Below, piece after piece: positions 26,604 through 35,584 of a stretch of DNA of 64,000 nucleotides. A program made the translations under genes and the position numbers. Source of the DNA: Rhodococcus sp. IEGM 1409 (GTDB lineage: Bacteria; Actinomycetota; Actinomycetes; Mycobacteriales; Mycobacteriaceae); the NCBI RefSeq assembly GCF_030056735.1, contig NZ_JASHKN010000002.1, forward strand, positions 372,001 to 436,000, written 5' to 3'. Position 1 is the first letter of the stretch. Each line of letters begins with the position of its first letter. The notes beneath the pieces were generated by a model that worked only from the letters and a program-made list of their open reading frames with translations, did no database searches and was not told the DNA's origin.

Positions 26604-28046
26604 TCAGATGAGGACGATGCCCTCGGCAACGCCGATGGCACGGAGGTCGCGGTACCAGCGCTCGACCGGGTGTTCCTTGGTGAACCCGTGTCCACCGAGG
26701 AGTTGCACACCGTCGAGGCCGATCTGCATGCCCTTCTCGGAAGCCAGCTTCCGGGCCAGAGCGGATTCGCGGGCGAAGGACAAGCCCTGCTCGGCGCGTG
26801 AAGCGCCGCGAAGCGTGACCAGACGAAGTCCGTCGAGTTCGATGCCGATGTTGGCGACCATGAAGGCAACCGCCTGGCGGTGGCTGATCGGCTCGCCGAA
26901 CGCTTCGCGCTCGTTGACGTACGGAATCACGTAGTCGAGAACTGCCTGGCTGGTGCCGACGGCCATGGACGCCCAACCGAGGCGGGCCAGGCGAATGGCG
27001 TCGGCGTATTCGGCCTTGCGCTGATCGGCGTCACCGTCACCGAGCAGTGCGGACTCCGACACCGCGACGTCGGTGAGGATCAGGCGACCCAGACCGGCGG
27101 CGCGCAGACCCATGCTGGGATCTGCTTCGACGACGAGTCCCTTGGTGTCGGACTCGACGATGAAGAAGGACGGCTTGCCGTCGAGTTCTGCAGCGATGAC
27201 GAAGAGCTCGGATGTGGCCGCTGCCGGCACCAGGCTCTTGACGCCGTTGAGCTTGTAGCCGCTGGGGGAGCGAACTGCCTTGGTCTGCAGGGCAAACGGA
27301 TCGAACAGTGCGCGAGGCTCGTTGACCACCACTGCTGCGCCGGGGACCTGCTCGCCGGTGAACGCCGGGAGGTAGGTCTTCTGCTGCGCGTCGGTGCCCC
27401 ACTGCGTCAGTGCGACTGCGACACCACTGGGTGCGAGGATCGGCAGTGCCAGGCCCATGTCTCCGTGCGCAAGTGCCTCGGCAACAAGAGAGTTGGTGAC
27501 CGCGCCACGATCGGCGGCCGCTCCGTCGAGTTCTTCGGGAACGTTGATCAGCGTGATACCGAGCTCGGCCGCACGCTTGGAGAGATCGGCGGGTGCCTGA
27601 GCTGCACCGTCGGCGTCGTAGGCCGCGGGACGCAGAATTTCGGCCGCGAACTCGCGCACGGTCTCGACGATCATCTTCTGATCGTCGTCCGGGGTGAGGT
27701 CGAAGTAGTCGGCATTCTTGCTCGGGTTGTCAGGGAGGCGCTTGGGTGCACCGTTGCCCGAGACCTTCTGGAATCCACGAGTAGCGGCGCCCAGGGTTTT
27801 GAAGCCTGTCTTGGTGCCCTCGTAGGTCACGCGATCGATGGTCTGACGCAGATTGAACTTCTCGGCCAGTTCCGAACCGGTGATCTTGGTAAGCACACGC
27901 ATGGCTGCGCCCATGGCGTCGCGTTTGATCGGGTTCAGGCCGACGGCGGACGTGTCGCGGGGCGCACCCTTGGCGCCGCCGCGCTGCGCGCCCGATTCGC
28001 TGCGCTGAGCGCTCTTGTCGGGGGCAACACTGTCTTGCTTGGTCAT
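26604..28046 (-). CDS. Acyl-CoA dehydrogenase with N-terminal extension (FadE-like)
   Basis: 480 residues from ATG 28046. A basic, low-complexity N terminus and a helical segment of about 100 residues (LTKITGSELAEKFNLRQTIDR) precede the dehydrogenase fold, which starts near TPDDDQKMIVETVREFAAEI and ends with GGHGFTKEHPVERWYRDLRAIGVAEGIVLI, the catalytic Glu lying in AEG. An ATG at 28100 would add 18 residues, but it lies inside a putative promoter and operator, so the downstream ATG is preferred. It heads the operon with the second dehydrogenase. Confidence 0.85.
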   Translation of the reverse strand: MTKQDSVAPDKSAQRSESGAQRGGAKGAPRDTSAVGLNPIKRDAMGAAMRVLTKITGSELAEKFNLRQTIDRVTYEGTKTGFKTLGAATRGFQKVSGNGAPKRLPDNPSKNADYFDLTPDDDQKMIVETVREFAAEILRPAAYDADGAAQAPADLSKRAAELGITLINVPEELDGAAADRGAVTNSLVAEALAHGDMGLALPILAPSGVAVALTQWGTDAQQKTYLPAFTGEQVPGAAVVVNEPRALFDPFALQTKAVRSPSGYKLNGVKSLVPAAATSELFVIAAELDGKPSFFIVESDTKGLVVEADPSMGLRAAGLGRLILTDVAVSESALLGDGDADQRKAEYADAIRLARLGWASMAVGTSQAVLDYVIPYVNEREAFGEPISHRQAVAFMVANIGIELDGLRLVTLRGASRAEQGLSFARESALARKLASEKGMQIGLDGVQLLGGHGFTKEHPVERWYRDLRAIGVAEGIVLI

Positions 28047-28091
28047 GATCACCAGCTGTTTCTCGGTGTTGGGGCGTTGGACGATCCTTAT

Positions 28092-28107
28092 CTTACTCAT
28101 CAGTAAG
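28092..28107. promoter_or_regulatory. Candidate TetR-type operator for the acyl-CoA dehydrogenase operon
   Basis: CTTACT-CATC-AGTAAG is a perfect 6-bp inverted repeat. On the minus strand it overlaps a possible promoter (TCGACA, 18 bp, TAAGAT), so a repressor bound here would block transcription of both dehydrogenases. Dyads of this kind are common for TetR regulators of fatty-acid genes; no TetR gene is in the window. Confidence 0.5.
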
Positions 28108-28143
28108 GTCTGTTGTCGAGAAACAGCAAAATGATGCGCGTCA

Positions 28144-28149
28144 TAGGCT
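28144..28149 (+). promoter_or_regulatory. -10-like TAGGCT placed for a leaderless start
   Basis: TAGGCT ends six bases before the GTG at 28156 of the histidine kinase gene, with no Shine-Dalgarno between. Confidence 0.45.
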
Positions 28150-28155
28150 CGACGG

Positions 28156-29292
28156 GTGAACCGGACAGAGGTGCCAGATCGGATACAGCGCTACGTGCCG
28201 CTGGTGGTGGTTCCTTGCCTGTTGATCGCCAGCACGTATCCCGGGGAGTATCGAGTCCCGCTCACCTACTGGATCTTCTCGATCCTGTCGGCGCTCGTCT
28301 TCGTCGCCGGCCGTCGATGGCCGGTCCTCGCCTCCCTGGCTATCTCGGCGCTGGCCATTCCGATGTTCGTCGCCGACGCCTGGGGGCTGTCGGAACTTGT
28401 CCCGTATCTCGGCGCGGTAGCCGTTGTCGATGTCACGATGCGGGCCGATCGCAGAGAGTTGGTCGCCGTTTCGGCAGCAGGCTGGTGCGGTTCGGTGCTC
28501 GCGGGGATCTGGTTCGAATCTCACGAAGCGCTCTGGTCGGTCACCACTGCTGTGAAAGTGCTTGCGTACGTGGGATTGCCGCTGCTGCTCGGACTGTATC
28601 TGCGCTCGCAGCGTGAATTGGCTGCGAACAATCTTGCGCGGACCCGCGCTGCGGAGCGGAGCGCCCTCGCCCGCGAACTGCACGACCTGGTTGCGCACCA
28701 CATGGCGTCGATCGTCCTGAGAATCGGCGTGGCTCAGCATGTCTTGGCGCCCCAGGACGAGGCCGTGCGTGAGGTCCTCGCGGATGTGCGTGCGACGGCG
28801 TCGGATGCGCTGACCGATATTCGTCGCCTTCTGGTCGCACTTCGTGATCCCTCGCTCGGCGAGGTCGCTCTGGTCGAGCCGGATGCCGTCGACGCTGAAA
28901 TCGAGGCGGCGGTCGATCGTGTGCGTGCGGCGGGTTTCGAGGTGCAGGCGGACTTCGATGTTCAGGGGAACGTCGAGTCGGGCGCAGCTGATCTCGATGC
29001 GATCGGCAGGCTGACGTTGTTGCGGGTGATTCAGGAGTCGCTGACCAACGTCATGAAACACGGCGATCGGAAGGGCTCCGTCTCGGTCTCGGTCGGTCGT
29101 GATGACAACCGGGTGGATGTCAGGGTGGTCAACGATGGCGGGGGGTCTCCCCGGAATGCTGGTCACGGACTGGTGGGAATGCGTGAGCGTGCAGAATTGG
29201 TCGGCGGCGAGATGACTGCCGGCACCAACAGCGACGGGAAATGGGAAGTCCACGTGAGTATTCCACTCGTTACCTCAGGCGGTGACTCGTGA
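28156..29292 (+). CDS. Two-component sensor histidine kinase (NarL/DesK type)
   Basis: 378 residues. The N-terminal half has about five transmembrane segments with short loops (residues about 15-150). The DHp/HisKA_3 motif is ARELHDLVAHHMA with phosphoacceptor H176. The HATPase domain shows LLRVIQESLTNVMKHG (N-box) and HGLVGMRERAELVGG (G-box). Little extracytoplasmic sequence suggests sensing in the membrane. It overlaps the response regulator gene by GTGA. The signal is unknown; the neighbouring multicopper oxidase reads convergently and need not be its target. Confidence 0.92.
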   Translation: MNRTEVPDRIQRYVPLVVVPCLLIASTYPGEYRVPLTYWIFSILSALVFVAGRRWPVLASLAISALAIPMFVADAWGLSELVPYLGAVAVVDVTMRADRRELVAVSAAGWCGSVLAGIWFESHEALWSVTTAVKVLAYVGLPLLLGLYLRSQRELAANNLARTRAAERSALARELHDLVAHHMASIVLRIGVAQHVLAPQDEAVREVLADVRATASDALTDIRRLLVALRDPSLGEVALVEPDAVDAEIEAAVDRVRAAGFEVQADFDVQGNVESGAADLDAIGRLTLLRVIQESLTNVMKHGDRKGSVSVSVGRDDNRVDVRVVNDGGGSPRNAGHGLVGMRERAELVGGEMTAGTNSDGKWEVHVSIPLVTSGGDS

Positions 29293-29927
29293 TCAGCGTG
29301 CTGATCGTGGACGACCAGCGACTGGTGCGCGCTGGTTTGCGGATGTTATGCACGGCAGCCGAGGACATGACCGTAGCGGGTGAGGCGTCGAACGGGGTCG
29401 AGGCGGTAGCGCTCGCTGCCGAACTGGATCCCGACGTGATTCTTATGGACTTGCGGATGCCCGGGCTCGACGGGATCGGTGCCACACAGCAGATCGTCAA
29501 GGCCGGTCGGCGAGCACGCATTCTCGTGCTGACAACCTTCGACGACGACGATCACCTGTATCCCGCGCTCGCCGCCGGGGCTTCGGGTTTTCTGGTGAAA
29601 GACACCGAACCGACCGAGTTGCTCAGCGCCATTCGACGGATCGCCGAGGGTGAACTCGTGTTCTCCCCGGAACTGCTTCGCCGCGTCGTGGATCGGGCGG
29701 TGGTCGGCGCAGACGCCGATACTGCTGTGACGGAGCAGGTTCCGCTGACCGAGCGCGAATCACAGGTCCTCGCATTGGTTGCGGAAGGGCAGAGCAATCA
29801 GGAGATCGCGGACGCGCTCCATCTGGGTGTGACCACGGTCAAGACGCACGTGGCGAACCTGATGTCGAAGACCGGCTGCGACAATCGGGTTCGCCTCGCC
29901 GTGTACCACCTGCAGAACCGTCAGTGA
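29289..29927 (+). CDS. LuxR/NarL-family response regulator
   Basis: 212 residues. The receiver domain has the acidic pair D8/D9 and the phosphorylation site D54 (VILMDLRMPG), with the conserved Thr (VLTTF) and Lys (FLVKD) downstream. The C-terminal LuxR helix-turn-helix (LTERESQVLALVAEGQSNQEIADALHLGVTTVKTHVANLMSK) binds DNA. It is translated from a GTG overlapping the kinase stop and forms its cognate pair. Its 3' end overlaps the convergent multicopper oxidase gene by seven bases. Confidence 0.94.
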   Translation: MISVLIVDDQRLVRAGLRMLCTAAEDMTVAGEASNGVEAVALAAELDPDVILMDLRMPGLDGIGATQQIVKAGRRARILVLTTFDDDDHLYPALAAGASGFLVKDTEPTELLSAIRRIAEGELVFSPELLRRVVDRAVVGADADTAVTEQVPLTERESQVLALVAEGQSNQEIADALHLGVTTVKTHVANLMSKTGCDNRVRLAVYHLQNRQ

Positions 29928-31459
29928 CCGGAGTGCGAACCAGACGACGGCATCGGCATGTCCATCCGCATGTCCATCTGCATCGGCATGGCTTTCTGTC
30001 CTGGCTCGAGGACGAGGAATTGGCCCATCATGCCTTGGTCCTCGTGCATCAGCAGGTGGCAGTGGAACATGTACGGGAAGGTGGGATCGGTGTACTCGGA
30101 CCACTGGAGCGCGACGCGAATCCTGCTGCCGGGCGGTGTGTAAACAGTGTCCTTGAGTCCGCGCAAGTGAGGCGGGGGAGTGCGGCCGTCGACGTCGAGG
30201 ATCTGGAATTGCACGTCGTGGACGTGGAAGTTGTGAGGCCAGTTGTCCTTGTTGGTGATCGTCCACACTTCGGTCGCGCCAACCTCGGCCTCGAAGTCGA
30301 TGCGGTTCATGTCCATTCGTTGCCCGTTGATCATGTACCACTGCAGATCGAAGGTTCGGGAAATGCTTGCCTTCGAAGGGTCGAGGCGCGACAGGGTAGC
30401 CAACTGCGGCGGGAGAGTCGACCGTGACGCGCGGGTGCCGACGCCCCGAAGTTCGACGATGTCGAAGCGGTCGTTCATGCCGAAGTTCTCTGCGTCGGAG
30501 GAGTTCACGCCACCGCCGTCCTCGATCGGGAACGACACCAATGTGGTCGTCGCACCGGGGTCGACGCGAACCACGATCTCGGCTCGTTCGCCGGGGCTGA
30601 GCTGAATCCGCTTGATCGGAATCGGCGATTCGAGCAGTCCGCCGTCGGTGGCGACCAGATCGAAGGTCCGGTCGTCGGGGAATCCCAGGTTGTAAAGACG
30701 ACCGGAAGAGCCGTTCAGGATGCGCAACCTGACAACCCCGGTGGTGACGTCGAGGTAGGCGTCGGAGATGCCGTTGGTGACGATCGTGTCGCCGAGCAGG
30801 CCGATGTCGGTCGGGTCGGACTCGTCGAAACTGCCGTCGGCGAGGAATCGACGATCCTGGATTATCAATGGAACATCGTCAACCCCATAGGTTTTGGGGA
30901 TGTCCAGCCTGACGGTGTCGGCGTCGTCGATCAGGAACAGCCCGGCGAGACCGCGCTGGACGTGCCGTTCGGTGGATCCGTGCGGGTGTGGGTGATACCA
31001 GAGCGTCGAGGCCGCTTGTTCGATCGTCCACGCCGGTTCCCAGCGCCCGCCGGCTTCGATGGTCTGGTGCGGGCCACCGTCGAACCTTGCGGGCAGATGC
31101 ATGCCGTGCCAATGGACGGTCGTCGGCTCGGCCAGTGTGTTGTCGATCGTGAATGCCACAGATTCTCCGCGTGCGGCTCGAACAGTCGGTCCCAGGATGG
31201 ATCCGTTGAACCCCCAAGTGTCGGTGAGCTTTCCCGCGACGATCTCGGTGGTTCCGGCACCGGCGCGGAGTGTGAAGTGGCGAACACCGGCGTCGTCGAC
31301 CGTCGATTCGGCCAGCGGCGGAACCGGTAGCGGCCGAGAGGTTCCGGGTACCGCCTGCGCGGCGCTTCTTGCTGTCGAGTTGGCCCCGCAGCCCACCGCG
31401 AGCCCGAGAGGCGCGGCGGCCAGACCGAACAGAATCGTGCGCCTGGAAATCCGGTTCAT
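29921..31459 (-). CDS. Multicopper oxidase (CueO/CotA-like)
   Basis: About 512 residues. A Tat-type signal is likely (NRISRRTILFGLAAAPLGLAVGC), with a Cys at its end that could be lipidated. All four copper motifs are present: TVHWHGMH, WYHPHPHG, NFHVHD and MFHCHLLMHEDQGMMG with the type 1 Cys. The C terminus is Met-rich (MPMQMDMRMDMPMP), typical of copper-handling oxidases that oxidise Cu(I). The second ATG (31459) is better spaced from AGGAG than the first at 31462. A 10-bp inverted repeat sits immediately upstream. It probably protects the envelope from copper. Confidence 0.92.
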   Translation of the reverse strand: MNRISRRTILFGLAAAPLGLAVGCGANSTARSAAQAVPGTSRPLPVPPLAESTVDDAGVRHFTLRAGAGTTEIVAGKLTDTWGFNGSILGPTVRAARGESVAFTIDNTLAEPTTVHWHGMHLPARFDGGPHQTIEAGGRWEPAWTIEQAASTLWYHPHPHGSTERHVQRGLAGLFLIDDADTVRLDIPKTYGVDDVPLIIQDRRFLADGSFDESDPTDIGLLGDTIVTNGISDAYLDVTTGVVRLRILNGSSGRLYNLGFPDDRTFDLVATDGGLLESPIPIKRIQLSPGERAEIVVRVDPGATTTLVSFPIEDGGGVNSSDAENFGMNDRFDIVELRGVGTRASRSTLPPQLATLSRLDPSKASISRTFDLQWYMINGQRMDMNRIDFEAEVGATEVWTITNKDNWPHNFHVHDVQFQILDVDGRTPPPHLRGLKDTVYTPPGSRIRVALQWSEYTDPTFPYMFHCHLLMHEDQGMMGQFLVLEPGQKAMPMQMDMRMDMPMPSSGSHSGH

Positions 31460-31467
31460 CATTCTCC

Positions 31468-31502
31468 TGGAAGTAGTGCGTGATCAACTACTTCCAGTCA
31501 AC
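31468..31502. promoter_or_regulatory. Inverted repeat and -35-like hexamer upstream of the multicopper oxidase
   Basis: TGGAAGTAGT (31468-31477) and its exact complement ACTACTTCCA (31487-31496) are separated by nine bases. On the minus strand TTGACT (rc of 31497-31502) abuts the repeat, and TACTTC lies about 20 bp downstream inside the other arm. A dyad in a long -35/-10 spacer is the layout of MerR-type (CueR-like) promoters; a simple repressor operator or an mRNA hairpin next to the AGGAG are alternatives. Confidence 0.5.
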
Positions 31503-31596
31503 GGGCCGCGACGTCGTACCGAATCCTGCCGACGGGCCTGTCGGGACTCCTCCCTCGGACCCTTGCGACGGGTGGGATGTTCTGGTAATCGAATGG

Positions 31597-32379
31597 TTAC
31601 CGCAGGCGGGCTAGAACGTCTTCGTGCAGCAGGCCGTTGGTGGCGACCGCACTGCCGCCGTGTGGACCTGCGCCGCCGTCCAGATCGGTGAACGCGCCGC
31701 CGGCCTCACGGACCAAAACATCGAGCGCTGCCAGATCCCACAGGGAAACCTCGGGTTCGGCAGCGATGTCGACGGCACCTTCGGCCACGAGGCAGTAGGA
31801 GAAAAAGTCGCCGTAACCGCGCACGCGCCACACATGGTCGGTGAATTCGACGAACTGATCGCGAATTCCGCGGTCCTTCCAGCCGGACAGGCTCGAGAAG
31901 CTCAGGCTCGCCGATTCACTGCGATCGACGGCGGATACCTGGATCGCCCGCGCATCACCGTCCCCGAAAGATGTATGTGCGCCCAAACCCGTTGCAGCCC
32001 ACCATCGCCGATTCAGTGCGGGTGCGCTCACGACGCCGATGGCCGGGACGCCGTCCTCGAGCAAGCTGATCAGCGTGGCCCACACCGGTACGTTGCGGAC
32101 GAAGTTCTTGGTCCCGTCGATGGGATCGACCACCCACTGCCTGCCCTCGAAGACTGCGTCGCCGCCGAATTCTTCGCCGAGCACGGAGTCTGCAGGCCGA
32201 TGCTCACCGAGCGTCGCGCGCACTGCCCGCTCGACAGCGAGGTCGGCGTCGGAGACAGGGGTGAGGTCCGGCTTGTCGTCCACTCGAAGATCGAGGGCGC
32301 CGAAGCGGGCGCGAGTGATCGCGTCAGCCTCGTCGGCGATACGGAGGGCGAGTGCGAGGTCGGATGCGCGATCGGTCAC
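31597..32379 (-). CDS. hisN: Histidinol-phosphatase HisN (inositol monophosphatase family)
   Basis: 260 residues, matching the actinobacterial HisN that removes phosphate from histidinol phosphate. Metal and catalytic motifs of the inositol-phosphatase fold are present: GEEFG (E69), DPIDGTKNF (D85, D88) and the late [15 protein letters not shown]. The length and the motif [16 protein letters not shown] match HisN rather than SuhB. No other his gene is nearby, as is usual for this gene in actinobacteria. It lies 19 bases after the carbonic anhydrase gene on the same strand. Inositol-1-phosphatase activity cannot be excluded. Confidence 0.85.
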   Translation of the reverse strand: MTDRASDLALALRIADEADAITRARFGALDLRVDDKPDLTPVSDADLAVERAVRATLGEHRPADSVLGEEFGGDAVFEGRQWVVDPIDGTKNFVRNVPVWATLISLLEDGVPAIGVVSAPALNRRWWAATGLGAHTSFGDGDARAIQVSAVDRSESASLSFSSLSGWKDRGIRDQFVEFTDHVWRVRGYGDFFSYCLVAEGAVDIAAEPEVSLWDLAALDVLVREAGGAFTDLDGGAGPHGGSAVATNGLLHEDVLARLR

Positions 32380-32398
32380 GGGTACACAACCTACCGGC

Positions 32399-32893
32399 TC
32401 AAACGGGGAGGACTTCGTTCAGCTTTCCGGTCGCGACGTCGAAGACGAATCCGCGTAGGGACGTCGTCGCGGTGATGAACGGACTGTTCTCGATGCGCTT
32501 CAACGACTGACGGACGTCCTCGTCGATGTCGGGGAACGATTCGGCAGCCCAGTTGGGTTTGATGCCGATCTCGTCTTGGATCGAACGCTTGAAGTCGTCG
32601 TCGGTGAACGTCAGCATTCCGCAGTCGGTGTGATGGATGAGGATGATCTCGGTAGTTCCCAGCAGTCGCTGGCTGATGGCCAGGGAACGGATCTCGTCGT
32701 CGGTGACGACTCCACCCGCATTGCGGATGACGTGCGATTCTCCTTCCTTGATTCCCAGTACCCGATAGACGTCGATGCGGGCGTCCATGCAGGCGAGAAC
32801 GGCAACGTGTTTGCTGGGTGGGAGGGGGAGCGGTCCAGTGAACTGCTCGGCGTAGACGGCGTTGTTCTGGAGGTATTCGTCGGTGACAGTCAT
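32399..32893 (-). CDS. Beta-class carbonic anhydrase
   Basis: 164 residues interconverting CO2 and bicarbonate. Zinc ligands are C35 (ACMDARIDV, with the Asp-Arg dyad D37-R39), H88 and C91 (HHTDCGM). It is the short type similar to M. tuberculosis Rv1284. The ATG at 32893 gives the family length; the frame stays open another 230 bases upstream, overlapping the prfB region. It is divergent from prfB and runs toward hisN. A 21-bp direct repeat lies in the shared upstream region. Confidence 0.92.
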   Translation of the reverse strand: MTVTDEYLQNNAVYAEQFTGPLPLPPSKHVAVLACMDARIDVYRVLGIKEGESHVIRNAGGVVTDDEIRSLAISQRLLGTTEIILIHHTDCGMLTFTDDDFKRSIQDEIGIKPNWAAESFPDIDEDVRQSLKRIENSPFITATTSLRGFVFDVATGKLNEVLPV

Positions 32894-32955
32894 CGTTCCA
32901 GTAGGTTCCCTCGGACCGACGTTGGCAAGGCTTCGAGTCCCGGTGATCCCAATAC

Positions 32956-33000
32956 GTGACGCACGGCAGAGCCGAGAAGGTGACGCACGGCAGAGCCGAG
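32956..33000 (+). repeat. Direct repeat between carbonic anhydrase and prfB
   Basis: Two identical 21-bp copies (32956-32976 and 32980-33000) separated by three bases, in the 133-base divergent intergenic region. The unit contains CGGCAGAGCCG, which is itself partly palindromic. Confidence 0.9.
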
Positions 33001-33012
33001 GGCGGCACCCGG

Positions 33013-33018
33013 TAGCCT
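33013..33018 (+). promoter_or_regulatory. -10-like TAGCCT upstream of prfB
   Basis: TAGCCT ends eight bases before the GTG at 33027; no Shine-Dalgarno is seen, consistent with leaderless initiation. Confidence 0.45.
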
Positions 33019-33026
33019 TGAGAACC

Positions 33027-34133
33027 GTGCATCCCGACGTAATTGCAGACCTGAACGCCCTCGACACCACCCTTCGCACCTGCGAATCGGTTGTGGACGT
33101 CGAGGAGCTGCGCCGACGCATCGACGAGCTCGAGCATCAGGCAGCCGACCCGGGTCTGTGGAACGACCAGGAACACGCCCAGCAGGTCACGAGCCAGCTC
33201 TCCCACGCGCAGGCCGAATTGCGGCGCATCGTGGCACTGCGCGAGCGGCTCGACGAGATGCCGATCCTCTACGAATTGGCCGAAGACGAAGGCCCCGACG
33301 CGCTGGCCGATGCCGACGCCGAGCGAGCCAGCCTGCGTGAAGACATCGCGGCGATGGAAGTCAAGACCATGCTCTCGGGCGAGTACGACGAGCGCGACGC
33401 ACTGATCAACATCCGCTCCGGTGCCGGCGGAATCGATGCCGCGGACTGGGCCGAGATGCTCATGCGCATGTACATCCGCTGGGCTGAGAAGCACGACTAC
33501 GGCGTCGAGGTCTACGACACGTCGTACGCCGAAGAAGCCGGACTCAAGAGCGCGACGTTCGCGATCAAGGGCCCGTACACCTACGGAACGCTGTCCGTCG
33601 AGATGGGCACCCACCGGCTCGTCCGGATCAGTCCGTTCGACAACCAGGGCCGTCGGCAGACGTCTTTTGCCGAGGTCGAGGTGCTGCCGGTCGTCGAGAC
33701 CACCGACCACATCGAGGTCAACGAGAACGACATCCGCGTCGACGTCTACCGGTCTTCCGGTCCCGGCGGTCAGTCGGTCAACACGACGGACTCCGCTGTT
33801 CGTTTGACCCACATCCCGACGGGCATCGTGGTGACCTGTCAGAACGAGAAGTCACAGCTTCAGAACAAGGTGTCGGCGATGCGCGTTCTGCAGGCCAAGC
33901 TGCTCGCGGTCAAGCGTCAGGAAGAGCGCGCCGAGATGGATGCCCTCAAGGGCGACAGCGGCAGCTCGTGGGGCAACCAGATGCGCTCCTACGTCCTGCA
34001 CCCGTACCAGATGGTCAAGGATCTACGGACCGAGTACGAGGTCAACAACCCGTCGGCGGTACTCGACGGAGATATCGACGGTTTCCTCGAGGCCGGCATC
34101 CGCTGGCGCATGAGCGAAGACCAGTCCGCATAG
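33027..34133 (+). CDS. prfB: Peptide chain release factor 2
   Basis: 368 residues. Recognises UGA and UAA stop codons and triggers peptide release. The stop-codon tripeptide SPF is at 202-204 ([11 protein letters not shown]) and the catalytic GGQ is at 247-249 (SSGPGGQSV). The frame runs uninterrupted from the GTG at 33027, so there is no programmed +1 frameshift like that of E. coli prfB. It starts a plus-strand run that continues with the MscS-like channel, a Pro-rich protein, ftsE, ftsX and smpB, the same order as Rv3105c-Rv3100c. Confidence 0.96.
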   Translation: MHPDVIADLNALDTTLRTCESVVDVEELRRRIDELEHQAADPGLWNDQEHAQQVTSQLSHAQAELRRIVALRERLDEMPILYELAEDEGPDALADADAERASLREDIAAMEVKTMLSGEYDERDALINIRSGAGGIDAADWAEMLMRMYIRWAEKHDYGVEVYDTSYAEEAGLKSATFAIKGPYTYGTLSVEMGTHRLVRISPFDNQGRRQTSFAEVEVLPVVETTDHIEVNENDIRVDVYRSSGPGGQSVNTTDSAVRLTHIPTGIVVTCQNEKSQLQNKVSAMRVLQAKLLAVKRQEERAEMDALKGDSGSSWGNQMRSYVLHPYQMVKDLRTEYEVNNPSAVLDGDIDGFLEAGIRWRMSEDQSA

Positions 34134-34155
34134 CGTTCGATTATCGAAAGGCACG

Positions 34156-35040
34156 ATGACTCTCCTCAGACCTGGGCAGAACCTGCTCGATTGGCTGCAG
34201 ACCACCGGGCTGCCTGTCCTCCTGACAGTGCTCGGCGCGTTGATACTCGCCCGTTTGGTCAGTTGGGGCGGCAACAAGGTCACCGACCAGATCGATTCCA
34301 ATTACCAGTTGGGTGACGCCCTGGTCCGCTCGGAGGCGACGAAACATCGACATTCGGTCGCTCAGGTCATCACCTGGGTGGTCATCACGTTCATCTACAT
34401 CATCGCGACGCTGCAAGTTCTCGACCAGTTGAACCTGCCGATCGGCAGTCTGGTGGCACCGGCGACGGTCCTCGGTGCCGCTCTCGGTTTCGGCGCTCAG
34501 CGCGTCGTGCAGGACATTCTTGCCGGATTCTTCATCATCACCGAACGTCAGTACGGCTTCGGTGACACGGTGCGACTCGCGATCACGGGGTCGTCCGACG
34601 ACGCGGACGGCGTCATCGAGGACGTGACCTTGCGTGTGACGCGGATGCGTAATTCCGACGGCGAGGTCATCACCGTTCCCAACGGCCAGATCGTGAAAGC
34701 AACCAACCTGTCCAAGGATTGGGCACGCGCCGTCATCGACGTTCCGGTTCCGGCGACTGCCGACCTCACCCGGGTCAACGAGGTACTTCGCCAGGTCGGA
34801 GTCGACGCGATGGCCGACCGCGGACTCAAGAAACTGCTGCTCGACGAGCCCACTGTCATGGGCGTCGAAAGCCTCGAGGTCGATCAGGTCAACGTGCGGA
34901 TGGTTGCGCGCACGCTTCCTGGCAAACAATTCCAGGTCGGACGCGCTCTTCGCGTCCGCGTCGCCGCTGCACTGCGACGGCAGGGGATCACGGTGTCACC
35001 GGATCTGCACACCGTACGGACCGAGGAGGCGAGCGAATGA
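34156..35040 (+). CDS. MscS-family mechanosensitive ion channel-like protein
   Basis: 294 residues with transmembrane segments near residues 15-33, 73-95 and the pore-lining helix (IGSLVAPATVLGAALGFGAQRVVQDILAGFFI), followed by the MscS beta domain (GDTVRL, GVIEDVTLRVTRMRNSDGEVITVPNGQI) and a C-terminal alpha/beta part. It should open under membrane tension to release solutes. It follows prfB by 22 bases and overlaps the next gene by ATGA, so it belongs to the prfB-ftsEX neighbourhood. Confidence 0.9.
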   Translation: MTLLRPGQNLLDWLQTTGLPVLLTVLGALILARLVSWGGNKVTDQIDSNYQLGDALVRSEATKHRHSVAQVITWVVITFIYIIATLQVLDQLNLPIGSLVAPATVLGAALGFGAQRVVQDILAGFFIITERQYGFGDTVRLAITGSSDDADGVIEDVTLRVTRMRNSDGEVITVPNGQIVKATNLSKDWARAVIDVPVPATADLTRVNEVLRQVGVDAMADRGLKKLLLDEPTVMGVESLEVDQVNVRMVARTLPGKQFQVGRALRVRVAAALRRQGITVSPDLHTVRTEEASE

Positions 35041-35522
35041 CCGATCAGGAACCGCGCCGCGGACTCGACAGACTGTTTCACCTGGACTGGCTACCGTCAC
35101 GGCTCTTCGGCGGCCGGATGCGAACTTCGACCTTCATCCTCATAGTGGCGTGGATACTGACGTATCTGCTGCACACTTACCTCAATCCTCAGGAACAGAC
35201 CGCAGCGACACCACCGCCGAGCACCGACACGTCGCAGACCGAGCCGTACGTCGCTCCGTCGGTCAAACCGTCGACGACGACCCCCGTGCCGTCGTCGACC
35301 GAGCCGACGACCACATCCGAGACCCCGTCCTCGGAAACGAGTACGGGCACTTCCGGTTCTCCGACGCCGACTTCGGGTCCCGCGCCTGCCCCGGGTAACG
35401 CCGAACAGTCCGCGACCACAGTGCCGACCACTCCTGCGACGACGACCGTCCCGCAACCAGGCGCGGCAATGCAGGCGCCGACGTCGGTGCCGCAGTCACC
35501 TGCGACCACCGGTAACGGATAA
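35037..35522 (+). CDS. Proline/threonine-rich single-pass membrane protein
   Basis: 161 residues. A 45-residue N-terminal part containing RLFHLDWLPSRLFGGR is followed by one transmembrane helix (about 31-47, TFILIVAWILTYLLHTYL) and a long low-complexity Pro/Thr/Ser/Ala tail (about 110 residues), probably extracytoplasmic. It overlaps the MscS-like gene by ATGA; the longer frame upstream is a shadow. A Pro-rich protein occupies the same place before ftsE in M. tuberculosis (Rv3103c), suggesting a link to envelope or division, but no function is known. Confidence 0.85.
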   Translation: MTDQEPRRGLDRLFHLDWLPSRLFGGRMRTSTFILIVAWILTYLLHTYLNPQEQTAATPPPSTDTSQTEPYVAPSVKPSTTTPVPSSTEPTTTSETPSSETSTGTSGSPTPTSGPAPAPGNAEQSATTVPTTPATTTVPQPGAAMQAPTSVPQSPATTGNG

Positions 35523-35571
35523 GGACGAGGGTCGTCGCGCGTGGCGCCAAGGTCACCGTTAGATAACGGCT

Positions 35572-35577
35572 AGACTG
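35572..35577 (+). promoter_or_regulatory. -10-like TAGACT upstream of ftsE
   Basis: TAGACT ends seven bases before the GTG at 35585 with no Shine-Dalgarno, suggesting a separate leaderless promoter for ftsEX inside the cluster. Confidence 0.5.
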
Positions 35578-35584
35578 GCTAGTT

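Noticed and set aside
26880-28106. 408-codon plus-strand frame opposite the acyl-CoA dehydrogenase
   Set aside because: It is the antisense of a clear dehydrogenase reading and has no motif.
33027-33120. Programmed frameshift in prfB
   Set aside because: The release factor 2 frame is continuous from GTG with no in-frame UGA; actinobacterial prfB usually lacks the frameshift.
32391-33812. 473-codon minus-strand frame across prfB
   Set aside because: It is a shadow of prfB and carbonic anhydrase in another frame, with no recognisable domain.
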